Notes: a model not told the origin generated them from the sequence alone. 64,000 nt of DNA from Deltaproteobacteria bacterium (GCA_016214985.1 JACRMM010000035.1:1-64000); one strand, 5' to 3'; counted from the first letter of the stretch, positions 42,322 to 52,107 are shown. Program-made: numbers and translations.

Positions 42322-42843
42322 TCATTTGAGCCGCAGGGGCAGGCCCGCGACGACCAGGTAGGCCTCGGTCGCCCTTGCAGCCACCTGTTGGTTGATGCGG
42401 CCCGCCAGGTCCCGGAACCGGCGGGCCAGCGCGTTTTCGGGCACGATCCCGAGCCCGACCTCATTCGTAACGAGGCACAGGCGCCCGGGGTGGGCCTCCA
42501 GGGCCGAAAGGAACTCGGCGACGCGGCGGTCGAAGACCGGCGCCTCGTCGCCCGCCGCCTCGATCACGTTCGACGTCCAGAGGGTGAGGCAGTCCAGCAG
42601 GGCTCCCCCGAACGCGGCCGCGCCCTCGAGGGCGCGGGGGAGATCGAGCGGCTCCTCCAGCGTCCCCCACCGGTCACCCCGGTCCTGGCGGTGCTTCTCG
42701 ATCCGGCCGCGCATCTCCGCGTCCCGCGCCTCGCCCGTGGCGATGTAGAGCAGGGGCCCCTGCCACCCCTCGACGAGGGTCTGGGCGAAGCGGCTCTTCC
42801 CGCTGCGCGCCCCGCCCGTGACGAAGACAATCTGGCGCGTCAT
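42322..42843 (-). CDS. cobU: Bifunctional adenosylcobinamide kinase/guanylyltransferase
   Basis: The 173-residue protein phosphorylates adenosylcobinamide and adds GMP. Visible are the P-loop VTGGARSGKSRFAQ, YIATGEARDAEMRGRI with the guanylylated His region KHRQDRG, LLDCLTLWTSN and CLVTNEVGLGIVPE. Its ATG overlaps the stop of the tamA-type gene (TGATG), so it is probably translated from the tam transcript. No cobalamin riboswitch could be seen upstream of it, since there is no gap. Confidence 0.95.
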   Translation of the reverse strand: MTRQIVFVTGGARSGKSRFAQTLVEGWQGPLLYIATGEARDAEMRGRIEKHRQDRGDRWGTLEEPLDLPRALEGAAAFGGALLDCLTLWTSNVIEAAGDEAPVFDRRVAEFLSALEAHPGRLCLVTNEVGLGIVPENALARRFRDLAGRINQQVAARATEAYLVVAGLPLRLK

Positions 42844-45569
42844 CAGAACACGTTCCCGATGGTGAAGTTCCAGGCGCTGGGCGCCTCCCCCTCCTTGCGG
42901 TCGAGCTTGAACCCGAGGTCCAGGGCGATGGGCCCGATCGGGGTCAGGTACCGGAGCCCCCCTCCCGCACCCTTCCGCAGGTCCAGGTAGTTCGGCTTGT
43001 CGGCCTTGCGGTTCCAGACATTGCCGGCGTCCCAGAAGAGGTCACCCCCCAGGGACTTCCACAGGGGAAAGCGCAGCTCGGCCCGCGCGTTGACCATGGT
43101 ATCACCCCCCACGGCCGTGCCATCCGCGGACTTGGGCCCGATGCCGTCGCGGTCGAACCCCCGTACGCTCGTGCGGCCCCCGAGGAAGAAGCGCTTGTCG
43201 ATGGGCAGCGTCTCCTCGCCCGCGAGGTCGGCGGCGAAGCCTCCCCGCGCGAGCAGCGCGAGCGTGACGCTCCGCCAGGAGAAGTAGCCGCTGACCGAAC
43301 CCACATACCGACTGTACTGGACCTGGGACCCCAGCGCCTTGAGCGCCCACTCGGCCTGGAACTGGTGCTGGAACCCCTCCTTCGGGTTGAAGGGGTCGTC
43401 GCGGGAGTCCCAGGCGAGCACCGGGCCCACCGCGGACAGCACGTACTGGTCGATCGAGGATACGTCGGCGCTCTGAGCCACGTGGCTCAGTGTATTGGAC
43501 GACAGGGTGTACACCACCGTGCCCCGGATGTGGCCGGTCACGGCCCGGTCGAGGCTCGCCCGAAAGGCGGTGGTCCGCAGGTCGAACGCGTCCTGGGTGT
43601 GATACTGCTGCGACAGGCTCATCCCGAGGTCGTTTCGGTAGCCGAGCAGCCACGGTTCCCGAAAGCTCAGGACGTAGGACCAGTCCTTCCCCTGCAGGTC
43701 GGCCCGCGCCTTGGCCTCGCGGCCGGAGCCGAAGAGGTTGGCGTGCGACACTTCCGCGAACGCCTTGATCCCCTCCTCGCTGCCGTAGCCGCCGCCGAAG
43801 CTGATCGCCCCCGAGTCCTGCTCCTCTACCGAGACCCGAACGTCGCGCACGTCGGAGGTGTCCTCGGGATTCAGGGGATCGATCCGAACCCGCTGGAAGT
43901 GGCCGAGCCGAAACAGTTTCTGGCGGCTCAAGAGCACCTCCTCCGCGCTCCAGGGGTCCCCCTCCTGGAAGGTGAGCTCTCGCAGGATCACCGGCGTCTG
44001 GGTCCGGGCGTTGCCCGACACGACGATCTTCCCGAAGTGCACGAGGTGCGCGGCCCTCAGGCCGTAGGTAACGTCGAGCACGGCGCCGGCGGGCTGTTTC
44101 GTTGACTGGACCTCCACCGAAGCGTCCGCGTACCCCTGCTTGGCGAGCTCGGCCTGCAGCCGCACCCGGGCCGCCTCCACCGCCCCCGGGTCGGCCCAGC
44201 TTCCCTCTTTGATCCCGGAGAGCGTGCGGGCCTTTTCCGGTGTCGGCCCTCCGCTGCTGAGGAACGTCAGGCGGCCGAGCCGGTACCGCGCCCCTTCCTC
44301 CACCCCGATCTTCAGGCTGGCCGAACCGGACGGGGGCACTTCCAGGTCTTGAAGGGTGACCCGGGCGTCCAGGAAACCCTGGGACACGTAGTAGTTCGCG
44401 AGCACCCGGAGGTCCCGATCGAGGGCCTCCTGCGTGAACGGCGGCGGCCGGAATACTCCCCCCTCCACCAGCGACATGTACGTCTTGAGCTTCCGGACCG
44501 TCTCGGAGCGGTTCCCCTCGAAGGTGACCTCGCCGACCCGGACCAGGGGACCGGTTTCCACGTGGAAGGTGACGCGCCGCCGGCCGAACTCCTCGCCGAC
44601 CTGAGGGGCGATGAGGACGTTTCGGTACCCGTCGGCCCGCAGGGCATCGGCAAGAGACGACGCGACCTGGTCGGCCCAGGCCGCGTCGATCGGCTCGCCA
44701 AACCGGCTCTGCATGACCTGCCTCAGCGGGCGGGCCGCCCACTCGTCCATCCCTTCGATGCGCAGGTCCACCGGGTCGCCGATCACCAGAGGCAGCATCA
44801 GCCGGGCCCCGGCACCGTCCGTTTCGAACCGCGCCTTGGGCGCCCGCGCCTCCGGGTACCCGTCGCCGTGATAGACCTCGAGCACGTGCTTGACCCCCGC
44901 GCGCAGCGCCTTCTGGGACGCGACGCTCCCCTCCTCGAGGTCCAGCAGCGCGAGCACGCGCTTCCGCTCCCTCTCGACCGCCTCCGGCATCTCCACCCGA
45001 GTCACCCGGGTCGGGGCACCCTCGGTCACCTGGAAAGTGACCCTGGCCCACTGGAGGTCGTCCGACCGCTTAACGCGCGGCTCCACCCGGGCCGCCGGGT
45101 ACCCCTCCTCGGCATAGAGGTCGCGGAGCACGCCGGCGTCGATCGCCATCTCCGGCTCGTTGGCCGGCGCGTCGATCCGGGTTCGCAGGCGGGGGCGCAG
45201 GTCCTTCTCCGGTACCGCCCGGACCCCCTCGAAGCGGATGGACCGGACCAGGGGCTCGGGCGTCACCGTCACCGTGAGCTCCACGCCGCCGCGGCCCTGG
45301 CTCCCGGTCACCGCGACCTGCCGGATCTCCGGCTTCTGACCGAGCAGGGTCAGGCCCCGCTGCACCACCCGGGGATCGTACGCGTCGCCGGCGTGCAAGA
45401 GGAAGAGGCTTCTGACCTCCGGGTCCGGGACGCGGCTACGGTTGTCGAGCGATACCCGCAGCACCCGCTGGCCCTGGGCCGCCTCCAGGCCGAGCTCGGC
45501 CCCGGCCGGCGCCCAGGGGCTGGCGAGAAGCACGAGCAGCACGAACCAGCCGGTGCCGCGCGCCGTCAT
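42843..45569 (-). CDS. Omp85-family outer membrane assembly factor (TamA/BamA type)
   Basis: The 908-residue protein has a signal peptide (WFVLLVLLASPWAPAGA-E), a long series of POTRA domains (residues about 30-560, roughly six or seven units, for example VTVTPEPLVRSIRFEGVRAV, VRVGEVTFEGNRSETVRKL, LVHFGKIVVSGNARTQTPVI) and a C-terminal 16-strand-type barrel. The barrel includes the L6 motif FLGGRTSVRGFDRDGIGP near residue 800 and ends in NFTIGNVF with a C-terminal Phe. TamA of E. coli is about 577 residues with three POTRAs, so this is closer in size to BamA. Linkage to tamB makes a TamA role in a translocation and assembly module likely. It overlaps tamB by ATGA and cobU by one base. Confidence 0.9.
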   Translation of the reverse strand: MTARGTGWFVLLVLLASPWAPAGAELGLEAAQGQRVLRVSLDNRSRVPDPEVRSLFLLHAGDAYDPRVVQRGLTLLGQKPEIRQVAVTGSQGRGGVELTVTVTPEPLVRSIRFEGVRAVPEKDLRPRLRTRIDAPANEPEMAIDAGVLRDLYAEEGYPAARVEPRVKRSDDLQWARVTFQVTEGAPTRVTRVEMPEAVERERKRVLALLDLEEGSVASQKALRAGVKHVLEVYHGDGYPEARAPKARFETDGAGARLMLPLVIGDPVDLRIEGMDEWAARPLRQVMQSRFGEPIDAAWADQVASSLADALRADGYRNVLIAPQVGEEFGRRRVTFHVETGPLVRVGEVTFEGNRSETVRKLKTYMSLVEGGVFRPPPFTQEALDRDLRVLANYYVSQGFLDARVTLQDLEVPPSGSASLKIGVEEGARYRLGRLTFLSSGGPTPEKARTLSGIKEGSWADPGAVEAARVRLQAELAKQGYADASVEVQSTKQPAGAVLDVTYGLRAAHLVHFGKIVVSGNARTQTPVILRELTFQEGDPWSAEEVLLSRQKLFRLGHFQRVRIDPLNPEDTSDVRDVRVSVEEQDSGAISFGGGYGSEEGIKAFAEVSHANLFGSGREAKARADLQGKDWSYVLSFREPWLLGYRNDLGMSLSQQYHTQDAFDLRTTAFRASLDRAVTGHIRGTVVYTLSSNTLSHVAQSADVSSIDQYVLSAVGPVLAWDSRDDPFNPKEGFQHQFQAEWALKALGSQVQYSRYVGSVSGYFSWRSVTLALLARGGFAADLAGEETLPIDKRFFLGGRTSVRGFDRDGIGPKSADGTAVGGDTMVNARAELRFPLWKSLGGDLFWDAGNVWNRKADKPNYLDLRKGAGGGLRYLTPIGPIALDLGFKLDRKEGEAPSAWNFTIGNVF

Positions 45570-48500
45570 CGGAACGTGAACCGGATGCGGACCTCGCCGC
45601 CAACAGAGCCCTTGTCCGAGGGGCCCCGGTCGGACCACGTGCCCAGGAGCTGGAGCCGGGGATTGACGGTGTACTGGAGCTGAACGTCCTGGGTGGACTG
45701 CTCGCCCACGGCGGCGGAGTACTTGGCGAACAGGGATTGTGTGATGGCCTTCCCAACCGTGACGCGCGGCATCGAGCTCTGGGCGGTGGGGGAGTACGAC
45801 GTGTCGATGGAGAACTGCTCGAACCCCAGCAGGTCTCCCACCTCGGTCTCCAGCAGATCCTGGATGCGGCCGGTAAGGAAGCTCGTGGCCTCCGCCGCCG
45901 TGACGGTGTCGGCGGCCTGGACCTGGTCCGAGGTCGTGCCCACCGTCAGCAGAGAGACGAGGTCGGTCTGCGACAGCGGCGGCGAGCTCGACAGGAGCAC
46001 CTGGTAGCCGTCCAGGGGCCCCGTCACGTCCACGTTCACGGCGTACTGCCCGGCCGTGGTGCGGCCGTGCAGATCCAGCAACGGGACCGGTTGGGCCTCG
46101 CCGAGGAACTCCACGGTGCTGCGCAACACGGTGTAGTCCTGGTTGCGGAATTTCAGCGTGCCGTCGAGCAGCTCCACGCGGCCCCACAGCGAGGGACGGG
46201 GCAGGGTTCCCCGGGCCCGCAGGTCCACGGCGAGGGACAGGTCGGCCAGGTTGTTCTCGACCCGGAGGTCCTGGGAGCCTTGCAGCGAGAGGTCCACGAA
46301 GACGCCGCCCCCGGTCCCGGCGCCCTGGACCTCGAGGGGCCGGCGCTGGATCAGATCGAGGACCATGGTTCGCCAGTTGACGCGGCGCGCGTAGAGGAGG
46401 TGCTGGAGACGGACCTCACCACGGACCTCGGGGCGTGCGGCCGTGCCGGTAACCAGCACGTCACCGTCGAAGCGGTAGGTGACCTGGGGCGGCGCCTCGT
46501 AGTCGATGTTCCGGAGCTCCACCATCAGCCGAAGCTCCTTGGGCTTGAGCCCCTGGGCCCCGACAAACCCCTCGGCGTGCACCCGGCCCTCGCCGAACTG
46601 GGCGTCCACCCACTCCACCACGAGACCCCGGCCGGCCTCCAGGGAACCCCGGGCGTCGATGTCCTCGAAGGGAACGTCGAGCGCGTCCAGTGCCACGCGG
46701 GCGCCCGGCAGAATCTCCACCGGGCCTTCGACCACCGGGTCCTTCCACGGGCCGCTGACGGACACCTCGGCGACCACCGACCCCGACGCCGCGCGCACCC
46801 CGGAGACGCCCCGGCTCAGCACCGCCAGATCGCCCCGGCCCTTGCCCTTCGCGTCCCAGCTCTCGCCGGGCCGAAGCCCGCCCGTCACCGCCAGGTCGAA
46901 GCCGTCGCCCACCAGGTGCACGGCGTCGAAGCGCACCACGCCCCCCGCGTAGGTGATCGAGAGCTCGCCTTGGTTTCGGATCGTGACCGGTGGGAGCGTC
47001 GCGTCGAGCGCGCGCAAGCGCATACGGGCCGAGACCTCCTCGCCGGCCCGCCAGGCGAGCTCACCGGCACCGCTCGCGGTTCCCCGGAGGTCGGAAGGCG
47101 CCACGCCCTCCCGGGTCCATCCTTGAAGCGGGGTCCCCTCGAGCACGGCGGAGACCCGAAGCCCCTCCGGCGCGCTCCAGGTTCCGTCCGCCTTCACCCC
47201 GCGGGGCTCGGAGAGCCGGAAGGAGGCGATGCCTCGCGCGAACGACCCGGCCCCGTGCCAGCGGGTGGGCGCCACGGGTCCCCAGGCGAGGTCAACAGCG
47301 TCCCCGGACCCCTCGGCCGTCTCCACCGCGCCGCCCTCGCCGCGGGCGCTCACCCGCGCCGTGACGAGGCCGGCGAGACCTTCGAGCGCGTGTCCCTTGG
47401 GCAGGAGTGGCGCGAGCGCCAACCGGTCGAGCGCCAGGTCGGCGGTCCAAGAGAGCCGCGAGAGGTCGGCAACGGCGAAGCTCGCCGTGGCACCCGGTGC
47501 GCGTACGGTCCCGCGAAGCCCCCCCGCCGGGCTGTCGGCCTCGAACGTGAGGTCGGGGAACGAGATCCAGCCAGGGATCACGAGCCCCCGGACCGTGCCG
47601 GTGCTGCGCAACCCGGCCACGGCCTTGAGGCGTTCGGCGCCCTCGAGCTCTTGGAGCCCCTGCAGGTCGATGGTCCCCTGCAGCTCGGCGGAGACGCGAC
47701 CGCGGGGGATCGTGGCGAGGCCCTCGAGCCGGGCCAGATCGAGGCCGGCCAGGTGAACGGCCAGGTCCACGGGTCCCTTGCCGTCGGCCGCGGTCGCCCC
47801 CTCGACCGACGCCTCGCCGGCCCAGGCATCGAGGCCGAAGCGGAGGTCCTCCCCGGAAAGCGCGGCGCGCACGTCGACGTCGCCCAGGGAGAGGGCCCGG
47901 AACCGCGCGCCCGCCACGACCCCGGTCCATCTGGCCGCGGCCACGACTGGCGACGCGCGGGCAGCCCCCTCCAACGAGCCGTGCCCGGAAAGCGAGACCG
48001 CTCCGAGGCCCTCAGGCACGAGGCGCACCGGCACGACGCTCCACGGCAGCCGCACCGCTTTGACGTCGGCAGCGAAGGGACGCTCTCCCTCGAGGTCGAT
48101 GCGGGCCGTGGCGGCCAGGGCCCCCGCGAATCCCGAGACTGCGGCCGAGATCCGCGGCCCCTTCGCCTCCGCCGTCACCTCCACATCGCCCAGGGCCACG
48201 CCGTCGGCGGCACCGCCGACCAGCCGGCCCTGGGCCGTGGCGTTCGGGCTCCGGTAGGGGCCCCACGCCCGCACGGCGGCCGAAAGCACCCCCTCCACCG
48301 GGACTCGCCGCCCGAGGACCGGCTCGAGCCCCGCGGCCGTGACACCCCTCACCGTTCCCGAGGCCTGGAAGAACTCCCGGTCCCCCTCCCCCGAGGCCTC
48401 CACCTCGGCGCCGTAGGCCCGCGCGACGAGCCGCTCCGCCTCCCAGCGGGAAAGCCCGAAGCGCCCGCTCACGCGCGCTTCGTCCACGGCGTAGCCTTCG

Positions 48501-50293
48501 GCGGCCGCGCCCACGACCGCGGCCGCCCCCTCGAAGGTGGGCGACTCGAGGGTCCCCCCGACCCGCCCCACGGCCGAGGCGAGCCCCGAGAGATCGGCCG
48601 GGACCTGCTCGGAGAGGTGACGCAGGAGCCCGGACGCCGCGGCCAGATCCCCGTCGGCCCAGTCCACCGCGAGGTCCAGCGCTCCGCCCGACCGCAGCGT
48701 CGCCCGCCCCTGCGCCTCCAGGCGGCCCAGCGGTCCTTCGAGCACACCCTTGTGCACCACGAGGTCGCGCAGGTCGAACTCCGCCCCGGCCCGCAGCCTC
48801 CCCAGGGGCGTCCCCCAGAGCGCCGTGGAGGCCAGATCGAGGTCGTAGCGGAAGGTGAGCTGGTCGTAGGGCCCGCCGAAGTGCCCGACAGCCCGCCCCC
48901 GGACTTCGGTCCCCTCCGGCACGTACTGGCGAACCAGGGACAGGTTCGTGATCTCGACGTCGGTGTCGAGTTTGAGCCCCGTGGCGTAGTCGATCCGGCC
49001 CGAGGGGATGGAGACCACGATCGAGCCCCCGTCGACCCGCGTGCGTCCGAGGACGAGCGCCTCGGCGCCGACCGTGCCCTCGGCCGAGACCTTGCCCTCG
49101 GGCAGAGAGAACCAGGTGGTCGGCTGCCCCTCCTCCACGGTCGTGACGTCCAGGTCGCGGCCCGCCGCCTCCAGGCGGCAGCGCAGCGCGAGCTCCGGGT
49201 AGAGCGGCCCCCGGGCCTGGAACGAGCCCGAGGCCCGAAGTCCCACGGGGAAGTGTCCCTGGACGAAGAGCCCCATGAACGGCCGGAGGTCGTAGGCCAG
49301 GACCTGCCCCCGCGCCTCGAGGTACACCCCTTTCTTCCACGAGAGCCCGCCGTCGACCCCTCGAGCCCGTCCGGCGCTCGAGCGGGCCTCCAGCCGTCGG
49401 AACCGGATGCCGTCCCGGTCGGCGCCGAGCTCCAGGGAGGCGCCCTGGAACGCGAGCGGCCCGAAGCGGCCCGCCGACACGGCGACCGTCCCGTCGAACG
49501 TCGGCTCCTCGAGTCGGCCGGAAACCGCGCCGGAGAGCGTCACCGCACCCTGGACGGGCCGGTAGTGCCGCAGGCCCACCGCGTCGACCCACGCCTCCGG
49601 CAGCGCCCGGGCATCGAGCCGGGCGGTCAGCCGACCCTGGAGGAGGTGCTTCAAGCCCATCGTCCCGAGACCCGCCACCTGCACCCGGCGGCTCGCGAAG
49701 GAGAAGCGCCGCACACTCAGAATCCCGAAGCGTCGCGTGCCCTCGAAGACCGCCTCGCCGAAAGGTTCGTCGGCCCCCTTCCACCGAAGGGACCCACCCC
49801 GCAGCCGACCCCACCCCCGGCCGTGGACCCAGTGGACCTCGGCCTCCGGCACCTCCACGCGCAGCCCTCGGGACGGCACGGCGAAGACGACCGCCCCGCG
49901 GGAAACCCGCACGGTGTCGAGCACCAGCTTGGGAACTTCGAACTTCGTCTTCCCCTGCAGGTCGGAGGTGACGGAGACCCGCGGTGCGTCGGCCTCCACC
50001 GAAAGGTGCGGCGTGCCCGAGAGGGAGGCGAGCGGGTGGAACCGCACCGAGGCCCGGGCGACGGAGGCGCTCCACTTTTCGTCGGCCGGGGCGACCCGGA
50101 GCCCCCACACCTGCAGCGAGGGGCCCCAGAGGTCGAAGTCCACGCGGTCCACGGCCAGCCGGATGCCCAGGCGCCACGCCCAGGAGGGCGCACGGCGGGT
50201 GAGAAAGGCGTCGAAGGCGGCGCTCTGGAGACCCGCATAGACCGAGGCGGCCAACAGGACCAGGAGCAGTGCCGCCGGGAGGAGGCGCTTCAA
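45566..50293 (-). CDS. tamB: TamB-family translocation/assembly and lipid-transport protein
   Basis: The 1575-residue protein has a single N-terminal transmembrane helix (LLPAALLLVLLAASVYAGL) followed by a very long periplasmic beta-rich region, as expected for the hydrophobic groove of AsmA/TamB-type proteins that bridge the two membranes. The C-terminal DUF490-like part includes LLDLHGRTTAGQYAVNVDVT, GPLDGYQVLLSSSPPLSQTD, LVSLLTVGTTSDQV and the final strands PRLQLLGTWSDRG and VGGEVRIRFTFR. TamB works with TamA in outer membrane biogenesis and phospholipid transport. The size is near that of E. coli TamB (1259) but longer. It heads the minus-strand unit that continues into the cob genes, and has its own promoter. 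Confidence 0.9.
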   Translation of the reverse strand: MKRLLPAALLLVLLAASVYAGLQSAAFDAFLTRRAPSWAWRLGIRLAVDRVDFDLWGPSLQVWGLRVAPADEKWSASVARASVRFHPLASLSGTPHLSVEADAPRVSVTSDLQGKTKFEVPKLVLDTVRVSRGAVVFAVPSRGLRVEVPEAEVHWVHGRGWGRLRGGSLRWKGADEPFGEAVFEGTRRFGILSVRRFSFASRRVQVAGLGTMGLKHLLQGRLTARLDARALPEAWVDAVGLRHYRPVQGAVTLSGAVSGRLEEPTFDGTVAVSAGRFGPLAFQGASLELGADRDGIRFRRLEARSSAGRARGVDGGLSWKKGVYLEARGQVLAYDLRPFMGLFVQGHFPVGLRASGSFQARGPLYPELALRCRLEAAGRDLDVTTVEEGQPTTWFSLPEGKVSAEGTVGAEALVLGRTRVDGGSIVVSIPSGRIDYATGLKLDTDVEITNLSLVRQYVPEGTEVRGRAVGHFGGPYDQLTFRYDLDLASTALWGTPLGRLRAGAEFDLRDLVVHKGVLEGPLGRLEAQGRATLRSGGALDLAVDWADGDLAAASGLLRHLSEQVPADLSGLASAVGRVGGTLESPTFEGAAAVVGAAAEGYAVDEARVSGRFGLSRWEAERLVARAYGAEVEASGEGDREFFQASGTVRGVTAAGLEPVLGRRVPVEGVLSAAVRAWGPYRSPNATAQGRLVGGAADGVALGDVEVTAEAKGPRISAAVSGFAGALAATARIDLEGERPFAADVKAVRLPWSVVPVRLVPEGLGAVSLSGHGSLEGAARASPVVAAARWTGVVAGARFRALSLGDVDVRAALSGEDLRFGLDAWAGEASVEGATAADGKGPVDLAVHLAGLDLARLEGLATIPRGRVSAELQGTIDLQGLQELEGAERLKAVAGLRSTGTVRGLVIPGWISFPDLTFEADSPAGGLRGTVRAPGATASFAVADLSRLSWTADLALDRLALAPLLPKGHALEGLAGLVTARVSARGEGGAVETAEGSGDAVDLAWGPVAPTRWHGAGSFARGIASFRLSEPRGVKADGTWSAPEGLRVSAVLEGTPLQGWTREGVAPSDLRGTASGAGELAWRAGEEVSARMRLRALDATLPPVTIRNQGELSITYAGGVVRFDAVHLVGDGFDLAVTGGLRPGESWDAKGKGRGDLAVLSRGVSGVRAASGSVVAEVSVSGPWKDPVVEGPVEILPGARVALDALDVPFEDIDARGSLEAGRGLVVEWVDAQFGEGRVHAEGFVGAQGLKPKELRLMVELRNIDYEAPPQVTYRFDGDVLVTGTAARPEVRGEVRLQHLLYARRVNWRTMVLDLIQRRPLEVQGAGTGGGVFVDLSLQGSQDLRVENNLADLSLAVDLRARGTLPRPSLWGRVELLDGTLKFRNQDYTVLRSTVEFLGEAQPVPLLDLHGRTTAGQYAVNVDVTGPLDGYQVLLSSSPPLSQTDLVSLLTVGTTSDQVQAADTVTAAEATSFLTGRIQDLLETEVGDLLGFEQFSIDTSYSPTAQSSMPRVTVGKAITQSLFAKYSAAVGEQSTQDVQLQYTVNPRLQLLGTWSDRGPSDKGSVGGEVRIRFTFR

Positions 50294-50349
50294 GCGGGCG
50301 GATCCTCGCGCGGGTACGCGGTGGAAAATCTTTGAAAAACGGGCAGTTC

Positions 50350-50379
50350 AGAATAGCCGCCGCGCCTTTTCCCTGTCAA
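50350..50379 (-). promoter_or_regulatory. Sigma70-type promoter of tamB
   Basis: On the minus strand TTGACA (50379-50374) and TATTCT (50355-50350) are spaced by 18 bp and lie about 57 bp upstream of the tamB ATG. It is divergent from the promoter of the DHH gene. Confidence 0.7.
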
Positions 50380-50420
50380 GCACGGGTGCGCCCGGGCCCG
50401 CGCGCTGCCGAGATCCGCGT

Positions 50421-50450
50421 TTGACAGGCGCGACGCAGCCTCACTAGACT
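50421..50450 (+). promoter_or_regulatory. Sigma70-type promoter of the DHH phosphoesterase gene
   Basis: TTGACA (50421-50426) and TAGACT (50445-50450) are spaced by 18 bp, 52 bp upstream of the ATG at 50502. The two divergent -35 boxes are 41 bp apart, so a shared regulator is possible. Confidence 0.65.
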
Positions 50451-50501
50451 GAATGGTCCGAAACGAGAAAAGGACTGCCACCTTTCCACGGCGGGGACTC
50501 G

Positions 50502-51896
50502 ATGCGCATCGTCGTCATCACCCGGAGCGAGCTACCTCTCCTCTTTTTCGAGGGCTCCGCCCCCGAGGAGCCGCGCCTCGTGCTCTCCGACGATCGGGCG
50601 CTGGTCCGACGAGCGTACCGGCGGGGCTTTCACACCGCCACCGGCGACCTGGACTCCGACCGCCTCTATCGGCGCGTGCGGGCCTGCGCCGCCGATCGCT
50701 TCCTGGTGTTCCTGCCGGCGGGCCACGAATTGGACCGCTGCCTCGTGGCCCTCCTGTCGGCCGCGCCCGACGCGGCGGTCACCGTGCTGCTGGAGCCGGG
50801 CGTACCGCCGCCCGCCCGCTGGAAGGATCACGTCCAGTTCACCCCCACCGATCGCGTGGGATCGACCTTCTTGCGAATCGAGCTCGAGCGCGCCGCCACG
50901 CGTGGCATGCTGGCCGCGATCCGGTTCCTCTTCCGAGGCGCGGAGCGGGTGCTCCTGCTCGTCCAGGACGACCCCGACCCGGACGGCCTCGCCTCGGCCC
51001 TGGCCCTGCGCAGCCTGCTCGGCCGCAACCGTCTGACCGCGGTGATCGGCTCCTTTGGCCGGGTCACCCGGCCCGAAAACGTCGCCATGACGAGGCTCCT
51101 GGACATCCAGGTCCAGCACCTGGCGCCCGGGGCCCTTCGGGAGTTCGACCGCGTGGCGCTGCTCGACGTCCAGCCCTACCACTCCCCCTCCATCCCCACG
51201 GAGGTGGACCTGGTCATCGACCACCATCCGCGCCGATCCAACTATCAGGCCACGATCCGAGACATCCGGCCGCGCTACGGCGCCACCTCGACGATCATGA
51301 CCGAGTATGTGCTCGCCGCCGGCGCGCCGATCTCCCAGCGGCTCGCCACGGCGCTGCTCTATGGAATCAAGAGCGACACCCAGCTCCTGGGGCGGGACGC
51401 GACGCCGATGGACGTGGCCGCCTTCGCGGCGCTCTACCCGGACGCCAGCCACCCGCTGCTGCGGCGCATCGACCGGCCCCAGCTGCCGCGCCGGGACCTC
51501 GGCACCCTGAGTCACGCCTTCCGCAACGCCCAGATCCACCACGACATCCTCTTCACCCACCTGGGCCCGCTCTCCCGGGAGGACGTCATCCCCTACATCG
51601 CCGACTTCTGCCTGGAGGTGGAGGGCGTGGACTGGTCGGTCGTGTCCGGGGTGTTCGAGGGGAGGCTCACGATCTCGGTGCGCAACTACGGGGGGAGCCG
51701 GAGCGCGGGCGACGTGGTGAAGGCGGCCTTCGAGCCATACGGAAGCGCCGGCGGCCACCGGTCCATGGCCAAGGCGGTGATCCCCCTCGGCCAGCTCCCT
51801 CCCACGTGCCTGGACCACGAGGCGTGGGTGCGAGACGCGTTCCTCGCGACCTACGCGGTCCGAGAGGAGATCGAGGCTCCCTGGGAGCCCACGTAG
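50502..51896 (+). CDS. DHH-family phosphoesterase (NrnA-like)
   Basis: The 464-residue protein has an N-terminal part of about 140 residues (IVVITRSELPLLFFEG) that looks like a separate alpha/beta domain, perhaps nucleotide-binding. The DHH core follows: VQDDPDPDGLASALALRSLL near residue 153, DRVALLDVQP, IDHHPRRSN near 239 (the DHH motif) and YGATSTIMTEYVLAAGAPIS. A C-terminal DHHA1 domain has GVFEGRLTISVRNYGGSRSA and AGGHRSMAKAVIP. Family members degrade short oligoribonucleotides (nanoRNase), pAp or cyclic dinucleotides. The substrate is not decided by sequence; the extra N-terminal domain is longer than in plain NrnA. Confidence 0.85.
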   Translation: MRIVVITRSELPLLFFEGSAPEEPRLVLSDDRALVRRAYRRGFHTATGDLDSDRLYRRVRACAADRFLVFLPAGHELDRCLVALLSAAPDAAVTVLLEPGVPPPARWKDHVQFTPTDRVGSTFLRIELERAATRGMLAAIRFLFRGAERVLLLVQDDPDPDGLASALALRSLLGRNRLTAVIGSFGRVTRPENVAMTRLLDIQVQHLAPGALREFDRVALLDVQPYHSPSIPTEVDLVIDHHPRRSNYQATIRDIRPRYGATSTIMTEYVLAAGAPISQRLATALLYGIKSDTQLLGRDATPMDVAAFAALYPDASHPLLRRIDRPQLPRRDLGTLSHAFRNAQIHHDILFTHLGPLSREDVIPYIADFCLEVEGVDWSVVSGVFEGRLTISVRNYGGSRSAGDVVKAAFEPYGSAGGHRSMAKAVIPLGQLPPTCLDHEAWVRDAFLATYAVREEIEAPWEPT

Positions 51897-51908
51897 TACT
51901 ACACCGAC

Positions 51909-52056
51909 ACATCCGCCGATTTCGCAGATCACACAGGTTTTCAACCGGGCGAGATCGCAAGTGCAGCGGTTGTCTATCAGGGTTCAGAATGAGATTGGGG
52001 GCCTCGTCTTCAAGCACGTTCTGCATGCTCTGCGAAATCTGCGTAATCTGTGGATC
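51909..52056. repeat. Inverted short-period repeat element (ATCTGCGAAATC nonamer family)
   Basis: Left arm around 51918-51928 (GATTTCGCAGA) and right arm 52029-52039 (TCTGCGAAATC) are perfect inverted repeats of 11 bp. The right arm continues as a 9-bp repeat (TCTGCGAAA, TCTGCGTAA, TCTGTGGAT). The 100-bp core between them has no recognisable gene. The same nonamer motif forms the element at 56364-56489. Confidence 0.75.
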
Positions 52057-52107
52057 GCGTGGGTTTCGTGCCCGAGTGTCGCTGTAGCACGAGGAGCCTG
52101 ACGTCGG

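Noticed and set aside
42843..42850. Cobalamin riboswitch in front of cobU
   Set aside because: cobU overlaps the preceding gene, so no untranslated leader exists there.
45737..50335. 1532-codon plus-strand frame opposite tamB
   Set aside because: It is the exact antisense of tamB, rich in Arg/Gly/His/Pro, and caused by high GC at third positions. No family motif and no ribosome binding site.
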